64,000 nucleotides of DNA from Pelotomaculum thermopropionicum SI (GCA_000010565.1 AP009389.1:2108001-2172000); one strand, 5' to 3'; counted from the first letter of the stretch, positions 44,218-53,722 are shown. Notes: generated by a model from the sequence alone, not told the origin. Made by a program: numbers and translations.

Positions 44218-44604
44218 GTGCTTTGGCGAATAATCCAGCAGAGGAAGGGGGCAAGCCGGCAAATGAATGAAATAATGGATGAAATGTTGTTCAAACGGCT
44301 GTTAACGGCCGGGGAAGAGGAGGAAAACATCGAGGAGCTCATTGCGATGGGTTATTTCACAAGAAAAGGCGGCGTTATCTGCCGGACCAGGAAATACCGC
44401 GAGGAAACCGAAAATTTTATCAGCTCAAAAAAAGAACGCCTGTATGAGGTCATAAAAAGGCACGGAAGCGCCGAAGATATTCCCAGGGTCATGGGCGAAG
44501 CAGGAATTTCAGACTTCATCACCTTCATATTCCTGGCCGAAGAACTGGTTGCGGACGGAAGGCTGGTAAAAGACAGGGTTAAAAACTGCGTGGTTAAAGA
44601 GTAA
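44218..44604 (+). CDS. hypothetical protein (128 aa)
   Basis: Not recognised. GTG 44218 follows GAGGATAAGCCC; ATG 44170 and ATG 44263 are alternatives. Charged, helical and without TM segments (MDEMLFKRLLTAGEEEENIEEL; AEELVADGRLVKD). Ends at a bidirectional terminator. Confidence 0.55.
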   Translation: MLWRIIQQRKGASRQMNEIMDEMLFKRLLTAGEEEENIEELIAMGYFTRKGGVICRTRKYREETENFISSKKERLYEVIKRHGSAEDIPRVMGEAGISDFITFIFLAEELVADGRLVKDRVKNCVVKE

Positions 44605-44622
44605 CTGCCGGCCGCACGGCAA

Positions 44623-44662
44623 ACGGCAGGCCTCTCCTTTTTCCGGGGGAATGGCCTGCCGT
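44623..44662. terminator. bidirectional hairpin between convergent genes
   Basis: ACGGCAGGCC / GGCCTGCCGT, ten perfect pairs, between the stops at 44604 and 44677. Confidence 0.7.
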
Positions 44663-44676
44663 AAGTTTTGCCGGGT

Positions 44677-45519
44677 TTATCTTCTGCCTGGCTGATCCTC
44701 CCGCCTGCCGTAGGGAAGCGGTATGAACTGCACGGACGGGCGCCGCTGGGGTGGCTGCGGGTAAAGGTCCATCAGGTAGTAGATTTCGCTCATCAGCCCC
44801 ACGGTTACCGGGAGCCCCATTTCCTTCAGCTTCTCGCAGTCGATGGGATAATCGTGAGTCCAGGTACCGCTTGCAAGCAGTTCTGCCAGTTCTCTGGCCC
44901 TGGCCTCCTCCATTTTATCCGAAAGAAGAAAATAAAGAAATTCTTTTACCTGGGAGACGGCCTTAGAGGCAATTTCTGCCAGCATTAAGGTACGGTCGTC
45001 AACCCTGTCCCTGCCTTTCTGGCGGACCACCTCAAGCACCGACACCGCGGGAAATTCGCCCAATTGCGGGTCTACCGGGCCCAGAACGGCGTTTTCGTCC
45101 ATCACAATTTCATCGGCGGCCAGGGCAATCATGGTGCCGCCCGACATGGCGTAATGGGGCACAAAAACGGTTACCTTCGCCGGGTGCTTCTGGAGCGCCC
45201 TGGCGATTTGCTCTGAAGCTAGAACCAGCCCGCCGGGGGTGTGCAGGACCAGGTCGATGGGCATGTCATCGGGGGTCAGCCGGATTGCCCGCAGGACGGC
45301 TTCCGAGTCTTCAATATTGATGTAGCGCGATATGGGTATGCCCAGAATGCTTATCGACTCCTGCCTGTGAATAAGGGTGATCAGGCGCGACTTGCGCTTT
45401 AACTCGATCTGGCGGATCAGCTTGAGCCTGACAATTTCCAGGCGCTGCTGCTTTAATAAAGGCAGAAAAGCCATAAACAAAAACACAAACCACAATATTT
45501 CGGTTAAACTAAAGGCCAC
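44677..45519 (-). CDS. membrane-anchored SDH-type Clp-fold serine protease (DUF114)
   Basis: 280 aa from GTG 45519, eight bases after AAAGGAG. An N-terminal TM helix (ILWFVFLFMAFLPLL) leads to a ClpP/crotonase-like domain with LHTPGG, the nucleophile Ser126 in HYAMSGGTM and DPQLGEFPAVS. The SDH family are intramembrane-associated proteases of unknown substrate, common in Archaea and Firmicutes. Confidence 0.88.
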   Translation of the reverse strand: MAFSLTEILWFVFLFMAFLPLLKQQRLEIVRLKLIRQIELKRKSRLITLIHRQESISILGIPISRYINIEDSEAVLRAIRLTPDDMPIDLVLHTPGGLVLASEQIARALQKHPAKVTVFVPHYAMSGGTMIALAADEIVMDENAVLGPVDPQLGEFPAVSVLEVVRQKGRDRVDDRTLMLAEIASKAVSQVKEFLYFLLSDKMEEARARELAELLASGTWTHDYPIDCEKLKEMGLPVTVGLMSEIYYLMDLYPQPPQRRPSVQFIPLPYGRREDQPGRR

Positions 45520-45593
45520 GGCCACCACTCCTTTTGTTCTCATTATTTAACGGAAAATTATAAAAATTTCAAGTCAAATAATTCCAGAAAAAC

Positions 45594-45610
45594 TTAACAC
45601 AGATTTAACA
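45594..45610 (+). promoter_or_regulatory. PHO-box-like tandem repeat upstream of DUF47-pit
   Basis: TTAACA at 45594-45599 and 45605-45610, eleven bases apart, as in Bacillus PhoP sites. It lies 63 bp before the first gene of the phosphate-transport operon. Confidence 0.5.
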
Positions 45611-45672
45611 TTTGCTTTCCTGTAAGGTATGTTAATATTACGAAGGGGGCAATTTCCCAAGAGGTGAAGCTG

Positions 45673-46302
45673 ATGTTCCTGAGCTTTTTAAGAAAAAAGA
45701 GAAAAGACATTTTTTTTGAGTATTTTATACTGGTCGTAAAGAATATCCAGCTTGCTTCCCAGGTGTTCAGGGAAGAACTGCACAATTTGAAGGACGCCGA
45801 GCAGTTTGCCCTTCAGATAAAAACCGTAGAAAACATGGGCGACCAGTACACCCATGAGATTATCATGGCCTTAAACAAAACCTTCATTACCCCTTTAGAA
45901 CGGGAAGATATTCTCGATCTAACCATTAAGCTGGACGACATCCTGGATTTGATCGAAGCCTGCGCCTGGAGTTTCGACCTGTTCAACATAAGCGAGCCGG
46001 ACGAATACATGAAGCTCTTTGCCAGAAACATCGAAATGTGCACCCAGGAAATAGTATATGCTATTAATTACCTGGTTGAGAAAAAACTTCCAGAAATAAC
46101 CAGGCACACCCATAAGATTAACGACCTGGAAAATGTGGCCGACGACTTGCTCAGGGACAGTCTGAAGACATTATTCTCTACCTGCACCGATCCCATTGAG
46201 CTGATTAAAAGGAAAGAAATATACCACATGATGGAGGAAGTTACGGACGCCTGCGAAGACGTGGCCAACATTCTGGAAGGCATCATCATGAGAAACTCCT
46301 GA
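45673..46302 (+). CDS. DUF47 / PhoU-like protein of Pit transporter
   Basis: 209 aa from ATG 45673 (AGAGGTG six bases upstream; GTG 45664 lacks a site). All-helical DUF47/PhoU-like fold with a DDILDLIEACAWSFDLF region and DLENVADDLLRDSL. DUF47 proteins accompany low-affinity phosphate transporters and may gate them. It ends 12 bp before pit. Confidence 0.9.
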   Translation: MFLSFLRKKRKDIFFEYFILVVKNIQLASQVFREELHNLKDAEQFALQIKTVENMGDQYTHEIIMALNKTFITPLEREDILDLTIKLDDILDLIEACAWSFDLFNISEPDEYMKLFARNIEMCTQEIVYAINYLVEKKLPEITRHTHKINDLENVADDLLRDSLKTLFSTCTDPIELIKRKEIYHMMEEVTDACEDVANILEGIIMRNS

Positions 46303-46314
46303 GGAGAAGGTAGA

Positions 46315-47316
46315 ATGCCTGATTCAGCGCTGGTCATTATTGCCGCCGTTGTGCTTCTCGCTCTTTCGTTTGATTTCATCAACGGCTTTCATGATACAGC
46401 CAACTCCATAGCTACAGCCATCTCGACCAAAGCCATGCCGCCCAGGGCGGCGATTGTTCTTGCGTCCTTCATGAACCTCCTGGGCGCCCTTTCCTTCACC
46501 GGAGTAGCCAAAACCATCGGCGGCAAAATAGCCGATCCGCTCACCCTGGAACACGGCATGTACATCGTTGCCGCCGCTCTCATTGCCGGCATTGCCTGGA
46601 ACCTGATCACCTGGTATTACGGCATACCCAGCAGTTCTTCCCATGCCCTGATCGGTTCCCTTACCGGCGCCGTCATCACCGCAGCAGGTTTTAAAGCAGT
46701 GAACTTCAGGGGTTTTCTGGCCATCCTGGAGGCCCTGATAATTTCACCTCTTGCGGCTTTTTCCACGGGCTTTGTCATCATGACCATGGTGAAAATCATT
46801 TTCCGGAACTGCCAGCCGGCCAAATTAAACCGCCGCTTCCGCATCCTGCAGATATTTACCGCTGCCTGGCAGGCCTTCAGCCACGGCACCAACGACGCCC
46901 AAAAATCAATGGGGATTATAACCTTTGCCCTGATTGCAGGAGGGTTCCAGTCAACCCTGGACGTGCCCCTGTGGGTCAAGGTTTCCTGCGCCTTCGCCAT
47001 GGCTGCAGGAACTTCCATGGGGGGCTGGAAAATCATTAAAACCGTCGGCACCAGGATAATCAAGCTGGAGCCGGCCAACGGCTTTTCGGCCGACTTCAGT
47101 TCGGCCCTGGTAATCATTCTGGCTACCTTGTTTAAAATGCCGGTAAGCACCACCCACGTCATTTCATCCTCAATCATGGGCGTGGGCGCGGCCAAGCGGG
47201 TTTCGGCGGTAAACTGGGAAACGGCGGAAAAGATGGTAGTGGCATGGATGATTACCCTGCCCGTAACGGCCCTCTTTGCCGGAGTGATATACGGCCTGCT
47301 TTCCATCTTCTTTTAA
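46315..47316 (+). CDS. pit: inorganic phosphate transporter, PiT family
   Basis: 333 aa, about ten TM helices. Both PiT signature repeats are present: FINGFHDTANSIA near the N-terminus and FSHGTNDAQKSMG in the middle, plus GIPSSSSHALIGSLTG and VSTTHVISSSIMG. It imports phosphate (usually as metal-phosphate) with protons or sodium. Second gene after DUF47, with a PHO-like box upstream. Confidence 0.94.
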   Translation: MPDSALVIIAAVVLLALSFDFINGFHDTANSIATAISTKAMPPRAAIVLASFMNLLGALSFTGVAKTIGGKIADPLTLEHGMYIVAAALIAGIAWNLITWYYGIPSSSSHALIGSLTGAVITAAGFKAVNFRGFLAILEALIISPLAAFSTGFVIMTMVKIIFRNCQPAKLNRRFRILQIFTAAWQAFSHGTNDAQKSMGIITFALIAGGFQSTLDVPLWVKVSCAFAMAAGTSMGGWKIIKTVGTRIIKLEPANGFSADFSSALVIILATLFKMPVSTTHVISSSIMGVGAAKRVSAVNWETAEKMVVAWMITLPVTALFAGVIYGLLSIFF

Positions 47317-47335
47317 ATATCTCATTCACCCAGGC

Positions 47336-47356
47336 AACCCCGGACGGGGGTTCTTT
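47336..47356 (+). terminator. intrinsic terminator after pit
   Basis: AACCCCG / CGGGGGTT then TTCTTT, twenty bases past the stop. Confidence 0.55.
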
Positions 47357-47444
47357 AATTTAACAGACAAAAGCAGGAATTACAGGTACCTATAATGAAA
47401 AATCTATTATATTGCGCCCGCCTGCCAAAGCAGCCCGTATCAGG

Positions 47445-47969
47445 TCAGCGGGCTTTTCCGGCGGCAGTGCGGGCATGCTTTTCCGCCATCTTGAGGTACC
47501 TGCCCACAGCCCCCAGAAACCGATCCACCTCGTCTTCCCTGATCGGCCTGACAACCCTGGCGGGTGAGCCCAGCGCCAGCATTCCGGGAGGAATTTCCTG
47601 GCCCTGCAGGACAAGGGAACCGGCCCCCACCACGGCTCCGGCGCCTATTCTGGCGCCGTTGAGCACTATTGCCCCCATGCCGATATAGGCCCCGTCTTCA
47701 ACCGTGCAGCCGTGCAGCAAAACCCGGTGCCCTACGGTCACCCTGTCTCCTATGACCAGGGGAAAGCCTGCATGCTCGTGCAGGATAGAACCGTCCTGGA
47801 TGCTGGTGCAGGCTCCGATTACAACAGTATCAACATCGCCGCGGACCACCGAGTTGTACCAGATACTCGAGTAAGGGCCGATTTCTACCCTCCCCACCAC
47901 CACCGCGGTGGGCGCTATGAAAGCTGTTTCGTCAATTTCCGGCCGCACTCCGTCATAAGGCAAGATCAA
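47445..47969 (-). CDS. gamma-carbonic anhydrase-like hexapeptide protein
   Basis: 174 aa from TTG 47969, preceded by GGGGAG; the upstream GTG at 48041 has no ribosome site. Left-handed beta-helix repeats (VVVGRVEIG, VVRGDVDTVVIG, GDRVTVGHRVLLHGC) with the zinc histidines in HEH and GHRVLLHG. YrdA/PaaY/Cam-like group: carbonic anhydrase or CoA-linked enzyme. Confidence 0.88.
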   Translation of the reverse strand: MILPYDGVRPEIDETAFIAPTAVVVGRVEIGPYSSIWYNSVVRGDVDTVVIGACTSIQDGSILHEHAGFPLVIGDRVTVGHRVLLHGCTVEDGAYIGMGAIVLNGARIGAGAVVGAGSLVLQGQEIPPGMLALGSPARVVRPIREDEVDRFLGAVGRYLKMAEKHARTAAGKAR

Positions 47970-48097
47970 ATAAAAACACTCCCCTTCCGGCGCAAGCTCC
48001 GACCTTAAAAACACGGGCCCGCCCGCGCCAAAATAAATCACGAAACCGGACGCAAAGCTGCTTAGATCATTATACCTTTTAAAAAACAGCGATCAAG

Positions 48098-48125
48098 ATC
48101 TTTATTACAGAATCTTTATTACAGA
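48098..48125. repeat. 14-bp tandem duplication
   Basis: ATCTTTATTACAGA occurs twice back to back, between the stop of the BON gene and the carbonic-anhydrase start region. No function seen. Confidence 0.7.
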
Positions 48126-48143
48126 AACCCCGGGGGCTTTTCA

Positions 48144-48662
48144 TCAAACTTCTCTTCTGTTGTTCTCCTCCCCGTCGTTATTGACCTGGCTGTGGAATAT
48201 CCCGTCCAGGGTGAGCTCCCGTGCCGTTTCCATTTCCAGCTGGCTTACCACCTCCCGCACTCCCCTGGCCTTCGCAGCGGCATTAACGGCCGCCTCCCTT
48301 TCTGCTTCGCTGTTTACCCTACCTTTTAAAAAAACCCTGCCCCTTACGGACTTCACCCCTATATGCTTGAGATTTACGCCTGAACCGGCCTTAAGCTCCT
48401 CCATTACTTCAAAGGTTACGTCCCCGTCGTCGACAGCCCCGTCCGTACTGATGGCAATGTTATTTTCTACGCCCCGCACGCCTTCAATGTCCCCAACCAT
48501 TTTGCTTATGCTTTCCTTTTCCGAAAGGGTGTCGACAATTCCCGTAAGTATAACCACTCCGTTGACAACATCCGCCTTTAACCCGTATTCCCCCGATTCA
48601 ATGTTTGAATCGAGAACCTCCTGCACCTTCCGCCTGATTTCGTCATCGGCTTGTTTTGCCAT
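48144..48662 (-). CDS. double BON-domain protein (OsmY-like)
   Basis: 172 aa from ATG 48662 with GAGGAG nine bases upstream. Two BON repeats (about residues 5-75 and 85-150), each with the G-V-V-x-L-x-G turn (NGVVILTGIVD; RGRVFLKGRVN). BON proteins bind phospholipid or help envelope stress; here there is no signal peptide, so the protein is cytoplasmic. Confidence 0.85.
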   Translation of the reverse strand: MAKQADDEIRRKVQEVLDSNIESGEYGLKADVVNGVVILTGIVDTLSEKESISKMVGDIEGVRGVENNIAISTDGAVDDGDVTFEVMEELKAGSGVNLKHIGVKSVRGRVFLKGRVNSEAEREAAVNAAAKARGVREVVSQLEMETARELTLDGIFHSQVNNDGEENNRREV

Positions 48663-48879
48663 TTTCCCACTCCTCTTATAACATTTTTTAACCATAATCA
48701 TTCATTTCTAAATAAAAGCCCGGCATGGTTCAAGCTTAGCCGAACTGTTCTAAAACGGTATTATCCCCCCATAAGGCATCATTAAAATTCTTAAAGTGCG
48801 GAAACCGGCAGAACCTGTTATAATATTATTGTAATTATCTGAATCATCACTCTCTATAAGGGGGGGAAGGGAGGCGCTC

Positions 48880-50166
48880 ATGCCGGTAGCCAGGATTGAC
48901 AGGAGGGTCAATAAAAAGGAGCTGACGGTGGACGAGCTTGAAATAATTCTTAAACTCAACAATATCGTCAGCTCAAACCTTGACATGGACGAAATCCTCT
49001 ATTCCGTTCACTCCTACCTGCCCAGGCTTATTTTGCACTCGAAAAGCGTCATCTACTTCTACCACGAGAGAACCGGGGTCGTCACCGTCCAGTCCAACAT
49101 CGGCCTGAGTGAAAAGCTGTTGAAAATTTTAACCGAAAACTCGGAGATCAACTTCCTCCTGCAAAAGATCCTTGAAACGAAAAAAGCCTGGCGGGTCACC
49201 GATATCTGTTCTGTGGAAGAAATAAAAAATTCACAGTACTACCAGTCTGCCTTGAGGTACGAAGGTTACCTTTATGCAATGGGCGCCCCGATCCTTCTGG
49301 ACGGCAACCTTATCGGAACAGTCCACGCCGTCCGGCCGGAAAGCCGGCAGGACTTCAGCCTTAAAGATCTGCGGATGCTCGAACTGGTGGCCAACCTGAT
49401 CGGCACCGGCTTTAAAAATGCCATTGCCTACGAAAAAGAATTAAAGGAAAAAGAACACATTATTAACATGATGGAAAAAAAGGTTAAGCGGGCCGAAAGG
49501 CTGGCCGCCCTGGGCCGGGCGGCGGCAGTTATTGCCCACGAGGTAAAAAACCCTCTTACTTCCATAAGGCTTGCCCTTTACTCAATAGAAAAAAAATCAG
49601 CCTGGAAAATGGACTTCCACGAAGACTTAAAAATCCTTAAGGAAGCGGTGGACCGGGTCAGCCGCACCACAGAAGATCTTTTGCATTTTTCCACCGACAC
49701 CAACCTCAGGGTTAAGGAGGTCGACCTGAACGAGCTGTTAAAATGCCTGGTTGCCGAATTTAAAAAGCAAAACGGTAAAGATATAATTATCGAAACATCC
49801 TTAAACAAACCCGTCCCCCCGGTACTGGCAGACTGCGAAAAGCTGAACGAAATTTTCCGCAACCTTCTCTCCAACGCAGTTGCGGCAACCGGCAGCGGCG
49901 GTACCGTGCGCATATCTTCCAGCCCTTCTTTTGACCATGTGGCGGTGACCGTGGAAGACTGGGGAAGCGGAATTCCCGTAGAAATCCAGCAAAAAATTTT
50001 CGAACCTTTTTTTACAACCAAACAAAGCGGCACGGGCCTGGGCCTGGCCATAGCCAAGAAGAATATCGAAGCGCATGGAGGCACGATTGAAGTTAAAAGC
50101 GAGCCCGGCTGGGGTACTAAATTTATCGTCACCCTGCCGGTTTACAATCCAGGTCGGCGGGAGTGA
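48880..50166 (+). CDS. GAF-domain sensor histidine kinase
   Basis: 428 aa. GAF domain (about 40-190), then HisKA with H220 (AVIAHEVKNPLTS) and a HATPase domain (NLLSNAVAAT, DWGSGIPVEIQQKIFEPFFTT, GTGLGLAIAKKNI). Soluble NtrB-like kinase; the GAF domain should sense a cytosolic ligand or redox state. Its regulator starts 6 bp downstream. Confidence 0.93.
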   Translation: MPVARIDRRVNKKELTVDELEIILKLNNIVSSNLDMDEILYSVHSYLPRLILHSKSVIYFYHERTGVVTVQSNIGLSEKLLKILTENSEINFLLQKILETKKAWRVTDICSVEEIKNSQYYQSALRYEGYLYAMGAPILLDGNLIGTVHAVRPESRQDFSLKDLRMLELVANLIGTGFKNAIAYEKELKEKEHIINMMEKKVKRAERLAALGRAAAVIAHEVKNPLTSIRLALYSIEKKSAWKMDFHEDLKILKEAVDRVSRTTEDLLHFSTDTNLRVKEVDLNELLKCLVAEFKKQNGKDIIIETSLNKPVPPVLADCEKLNEIFRNLLSNAVAATGSGGTVRISSSPSFDHVAVTVEDWGSGIPVEIQQKIFEPFFTTKQSGTGLGLAIAKKNIEAHGGTIEVKSEPGWGTKFIVTLPVYNPGRRE

Positions 50167-50172
50167 GCGCAG

Positions 50173-50844
50173 ATGAACGAGTTTCTTACAAGCGAAATCC
50201 AGCTTTTGCTGGTAGACGACGATCCGCTGGTACGCCGCAGCCTGCGCATGCTGTTTGAACTTCACGATATTAACGTAGTAGGAGAGGCGTCCAACGGGGA
50301 GGAAGCCTTAAAAGCCATTGCCAGGCTCAAGCCGACAATGATCCTGATGGACGTTAACATGCCCAAAATGGACGGCATTCAGGCCTTAAAAGCCATTAAA
50401 ACAAATTACCCGGACATCCAGGTAATTATTTTGACGGTCCACAACCAGCACGAAAAAGTGGTGCAGGCCATTCGCGACGGCTGCTCCGCCTACGTACTGA
50501 AGGACAGCCCGCCGGAACAGCTCATAGAAGTGGTCGAAAGCGTAGCGGAGGGCCGCTATTTTGTAGACACTTCCATTGCCAACGAGCTGCTGGTAAACCT
50601 AGTCCAGGGAACACCCCGGCGGCAGCATCCCAAAAACCTCCCCCTGCTGACCCTGCGCGAAAAAGAAGTGCTCCAGCTAATCGTCAACGGCCTCAGCAAC
50701 AAGGAAATAGCAGGGAAGTTGAACATTACCCTGCGTACTGTAAAAGCCCACGTCAGCAGCATATTAATGAAGCTGAACGTTAACGACCGCACCCAGGCCG
50801 CCGTTTTAGCCATTCAGGAAAATTTAGTGCAGCCCCCCGGATAA
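50173..50844 (+). CDS. NarL/LuxR-type response regulator
   Basis: 223 aa. Receiver domain with D60 (ILMDVNMPK) and an acidic pocket at D15-D17, then a LuxR-type HTH (LTLREKEVLQLIVNGLSNKEIAGKL, about 155-215). Partner of the upstream kinase in one operon. The regulon cannot be read from the window. Confidence 0.94.
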   Translation: MNEFLTSEIQLLLVDDDPLVRRSLRMLFELHDINVVGEASNGEEALKAIARLKPTMILMDVNMPKMDGIQALKAIKTNYPDIQVIILTVHNQHEKVVQAIRDGCSAYVLKDSPPEQLIEVVESVAEGRYFVDTSIANELLVNLVQGTPRRQHPKNLPLLTLREKEVLQLIVNGLSNKEIAGKLNITLRTVKAHVSSILMKLNVNDRTQAAVLAIQENLVQPPG

Positions 50845-50852
50845 GAAAAAAG

Positions 50853-50871
50853 GCGCCTTTTATCAAGGCGC
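50853..50871 (+). terminator. hairpin after the two-component operon
   Basis: GCGCCTT / AAGGCGC, eight bases past the stop; T-run weak. Confidence 0.5.
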
Positions 50872-50974
50872 AGGTGAGAGGGGGTATTTTTTTATTTAAC
50901 TTTAAAAATTATTGCATCTTTTCTGACAGTAACCCTGCCCGGCAGATCACCTCCTGCTGATAAAAATGTATTTT

Positions 50975-51760
50975 TTACTTCTTGATTACCCTCTTCAGGA
51001 AGTACCCTTCTTTATCGATTACTTCTCTGAGAAGCCTCAAATCCTCGTCTGTCGGCTCGGCCATTTCCTTGACATCCGGCGGAATGATCAGTTCGAAATC
51101 CACCAGGGCCTGAATGTCTTCCGGCGTTTTTCCAGGTGCTACTTCCAGCAGTTTCATCCGCTTCGTCTCCTCGTCGAAGCCGAACAGGGCCTGGTTGGTA
51201 ATTACCCGGTAAGGGCCTGAACCCATCACGCCCGCCTTCTCCCGGTAGTCGGGAGAACCGTCGCCGTAGCCGATGCTGGTTACAAAGTCCAGCTTCTTGA
51301 CAAATCTCCTCTTTTCCAGCGCCATTATGGCAATTGTCTTTTCGCAGTTGGCCGCCATTGCTCCGGCGCCGCCGCTGCCCGGGAACCTGATTCCCGGCTT
51401 GTCGTAGTTGTGTCCCTCTATTGTCGAGCATATGTTGCCGTACATGTCAACCTGGGCGCCGCCAATAAAGGCGTAGTCCGCATATCCCCTCTGGGTCAGC
51501 TCAAATACCGCGCAAAGCCCCTTCAGATACACGGCTTTCCGGGCGGCCCTGGTGTCGCCTACAGACAGCGGCATTCCCATCTCCAGAATGGGGGCCAGCG
51601 ACCCTGCTTCGTATATCATGTAAAGGTTGGGCGCGTGGGTAAGCTGGGCATGCATTGCGGCAATAATCGGCAGGCCGGTACCCACGAACACAATCTTTTC
51701 GTCTTCAAGCACTCTTGAGCCGGTATAGGCTATCATTTCAAATGGGGAGTATTCAGGCAT
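50975..51760 (-). CDS. gctB: glutaconate-type CoA-transferase subunit B
   Basis: 261 aa. Family I CoA-transferase beta chain with YEAGSLAPIL (likely catalytic Glu) and LPLSVGDTR-like MPLSVGDTR. Second gene of a leftward pair with subunit A (75-bp gap). Swaps CoA between acyl-CoA and a free acid; substrate unknown. About half identical to the rightward subunit B at 54746. Confidence 0.85.
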   Translation of the reverse strand: MPEYSPFEMIAYTGSRVLEDEKIVFVGTGLPIIAAMHAQLTHAPNLYMIYEAGSLAPILEMGMPLSVGDTRAARKAVYLKGLCAVFELTQRGYADYAFIGGAQVDMYGNICSTIEGHNYDKPGIRFPGSGGAGAMAANCEKTIAIMALEKRRFVKKLDFVTSIGYGDGSPDYREKAGVMGSGPYRVITNQALFGFDEETKRMKLLEVAPGKTPEDIQALVDFELIIPPDVKEMAEPTDEDLRLLREVIDKEGYFLKRVIKK

Positions 51761-51834
51761 TCTCTTTACCTCCTTAATTTATTAGTAAGCAATGTTAAGG
51801 GTTCCGTTATCTCCCTAAAACACCTGGAACATGA

Positions 51835-52896
51835 TTACGTCAGGATAATGGGCTGGCCGCCGTCCAAATCCTTTAATTTCTTAAGGTTTTTGTACCCGAT
51901 TTTCTCAAGAAAGTCGTCAAAGGTCTCGCAGCTGAAGATGTACTCGTCGTAGTACTTCTTCAGGCTGTCCTTATTGCCGGTCTTGCGGAAGTCCTCGCAG
52001 ATGCTCCGGAACATCTTCAGGTGATCCATGTCAAACCAGTAATTTCCATAGCAGGCGCCTGGATACGCGCCAAACGGCTGCTCGGTTAAAGCATCCACTG
52101 CAGGATACGGGATTTCGGTGAGGTTTGGATAAGTCCTGATATTTTCAGTTGAAATAATTTTCTCCGCAGTCATAATGGTATAGGTGGCGGCCATGGCTAT
52201 CTCCGGGCAGGTGCAGTGGGCTCCGAAGATTCTGGCGTTGCCGTACATGTCTGCGGCGGTAACGTGGACAATGCCGACATCCGGATGGCAGGCAGGCAGC
52301 AGGTAAATATTCTTGCCGGTGAACGGGCACTCGATCATTTTGCCCCTGTTGACCAGCTCCATATCGGAACCGCCGTGGTCCCTCACCGGAATAAACGGAA
52401 TGCCCATTGCCGCCGCCTTAAACCTTACGGACATGCCGTAGTTGGTGTAGTCGTCCATTTCAATCATGCCGTTGGTTGCCAGGTAGCGAAGCAGAGGCGC
52501 AATGCCGATAATTTCATACCCCCACCAGGCCAGCTCGACCCGCTTAATAGATATCCGGTCAGGATCCAGAATCATGGCTCCGGCAAGCAGTTCCGGACAA
52601 ATGGAGTTGGACTGGAAGGACAGGGTCAGATCTCTGGCACCATGCCTTATAATTTCATGAATAATTGCAACCGGAACCCTGGTATTGACGAAACCGCCGA
52701 TGCCGATGTTGATGCCGTCCTTAACATACTTGCTTACCGCTTCCTTCAAGGACATTCTTTTATCTTTAAGGGCGTGCGACTTGTTTACCATTATCTTTCT
52801 TGCTTCATCAGGAGTCGGACCCCAGTACTCAAATTTTTTCTCCTTGTACTCAAGGGTGGAAATATTTTTAATTTTTGAACTAACGGTGTTTATCAT
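51835..52896 (-). CDS. gctA: glutaconate-type CoA-transferase subunit A
   Basis: 353 aa, ATG 52896 after GGGAGG. Alpha chain with KRMSLKEAVSKYVKDG, IGIGGFVNTRVPVAIIHEI and CPFTGKNIYLLPACHPDV. Unlike the paralog at 53723 it has a 20-aa N-terminal extension (MINTVSSKIKNISTLEYKEK). First gene of the leftward pair. Confidence 0.88.
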   Translation of the reverse strand: MINTVSSKIKNISTLEYKEKKFEYWGPTPDEARKIMVNKSHALKDKRMSLKEAVSKYVKDGINIGIGGFVNTRVPVAIIHEIIRHGARDLTLSFQSNSICPELLAGAMILDPDRISIKRVELAWWGYEIIGIAPLLRYLATNGMIEMDDYTNYGMSVRFKAAAMGIPFIPVRDHGGSDMELVNRGKMIECPFTGKNIYLLPACHPDVGIVHVTAADMYGNARIFGAHCTCPEIAMAATYTIMTAEKIISTENIRTYPNLTEIPYPAVDALTEQPFGAYPGACYGNYWFDMDHLKMFRSICEDFRKTGNKDSLKKYYDEYIFSCETFDDFLEKIGYKNLKKLKDLDGGQPIILT

Positions 52897-53722
52897 TTTT
52901 TTACCTCCCCTTTAAAAAATTCTTGCTATTATTGCCCGTCAAAGCCCAGAGACTTCTGCCCTGCTAATTTGAGCCAGCTTATCCCCTCCTTCCCATGCGC
53001 TTATTGAGCCATCCCTCCCAAATTTAGAATAAAAGTAGAAACACTACAATAAATTAGCTGGGTTTTGGCAATCACCAGCAAAGCATTTACAAACCTATCC
53101 GTATGGCTTTCATATATCCATTACTACTGTCCTGAAAAGGAAGTTATGATAACCGGCGCAAAAAAACCTAAGCTATTTTTAAACGGATAATAGTCTCATT
53201 TTTCATAATTTTAACGATATTCTCAGCCTTCTGACAATGTATCAGACGTACTAGTCCCATAATACAAGTTTGTAACCGTCCTGGCAGACAATACGGGAAG
53301 GCTGAAAACTGAAAAAGGCCCCTTATTTGCTGGAAATTTATTAATCTTCAAAAAATTTTTAATTGTTTCAGGAAAGGGGGGTACTAGTACCATGGTACAA
53401 ATATAAATTGTTCTTAGAGACAATAGAACAATATTTATCGGAAAAATAAAATTTTTTTGTAAAGGAGGTTGAAAAAGTAAAAACAAAAATTAGATTATGG
53501 AGAGGGGGAAAAAGGTTTCTAACAGCCGTTAAGGCAGCATAGCGCCGCCGCTCCCGCAAGGATTCCGGCGCCTGGTGTATTTTTTGCCTGAAACGGCAAA
53601 GGATCAAGCCCGGCCTCCTTACGGCAAGGCGGCTCAACCTGCGGCTGTCTCCCGGTTAGTCGGCGGGAGGGAAATCCGGACAAATCTGCTGACCGGGTTT
53701 CAGAAACCAGAGAGAGCAGACA
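52897..53722. other. 826-bp gap between divergent CoA-transferase pairs
   Basis: Holds a diverged direct repeat (53248 and 53381) and, near 53461, an AAAGGAGGT without a good start at the usual distance; a tiny frame MERGKKVSNSR begins at about 53498. The last 200 bp are GC-rich and may fold as a leader. No known riboswitch pattern was matched. Confidence 0.5.
53248..53400. repeat. imperfect 20-bp direct repeat, operator-like
   Basis: GTACTAGTCCCATAATACAA (53248-53267) and GTACTAGTACCATGGTACAA (53381-53400) match at 17 of 20 positions and share the palindrome ACTAGT; placed 133 bp apart between the divergent operons. Confidence 0.6.

Noticed and set aside
53054-53075. Second sigma-54 promoter (TGGCAATCACCAGCA)
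   Set aside because: GG and GC are nine, not ten, bases apart and the -12 box is poor.
53500-53722. Cobalamin riboswitch or T-box leader before the rightward CoA-transferase
   Set aside because: No B12-box (GCCACTG) and no T-box (AGGGTGGNACCGCG) could be found.
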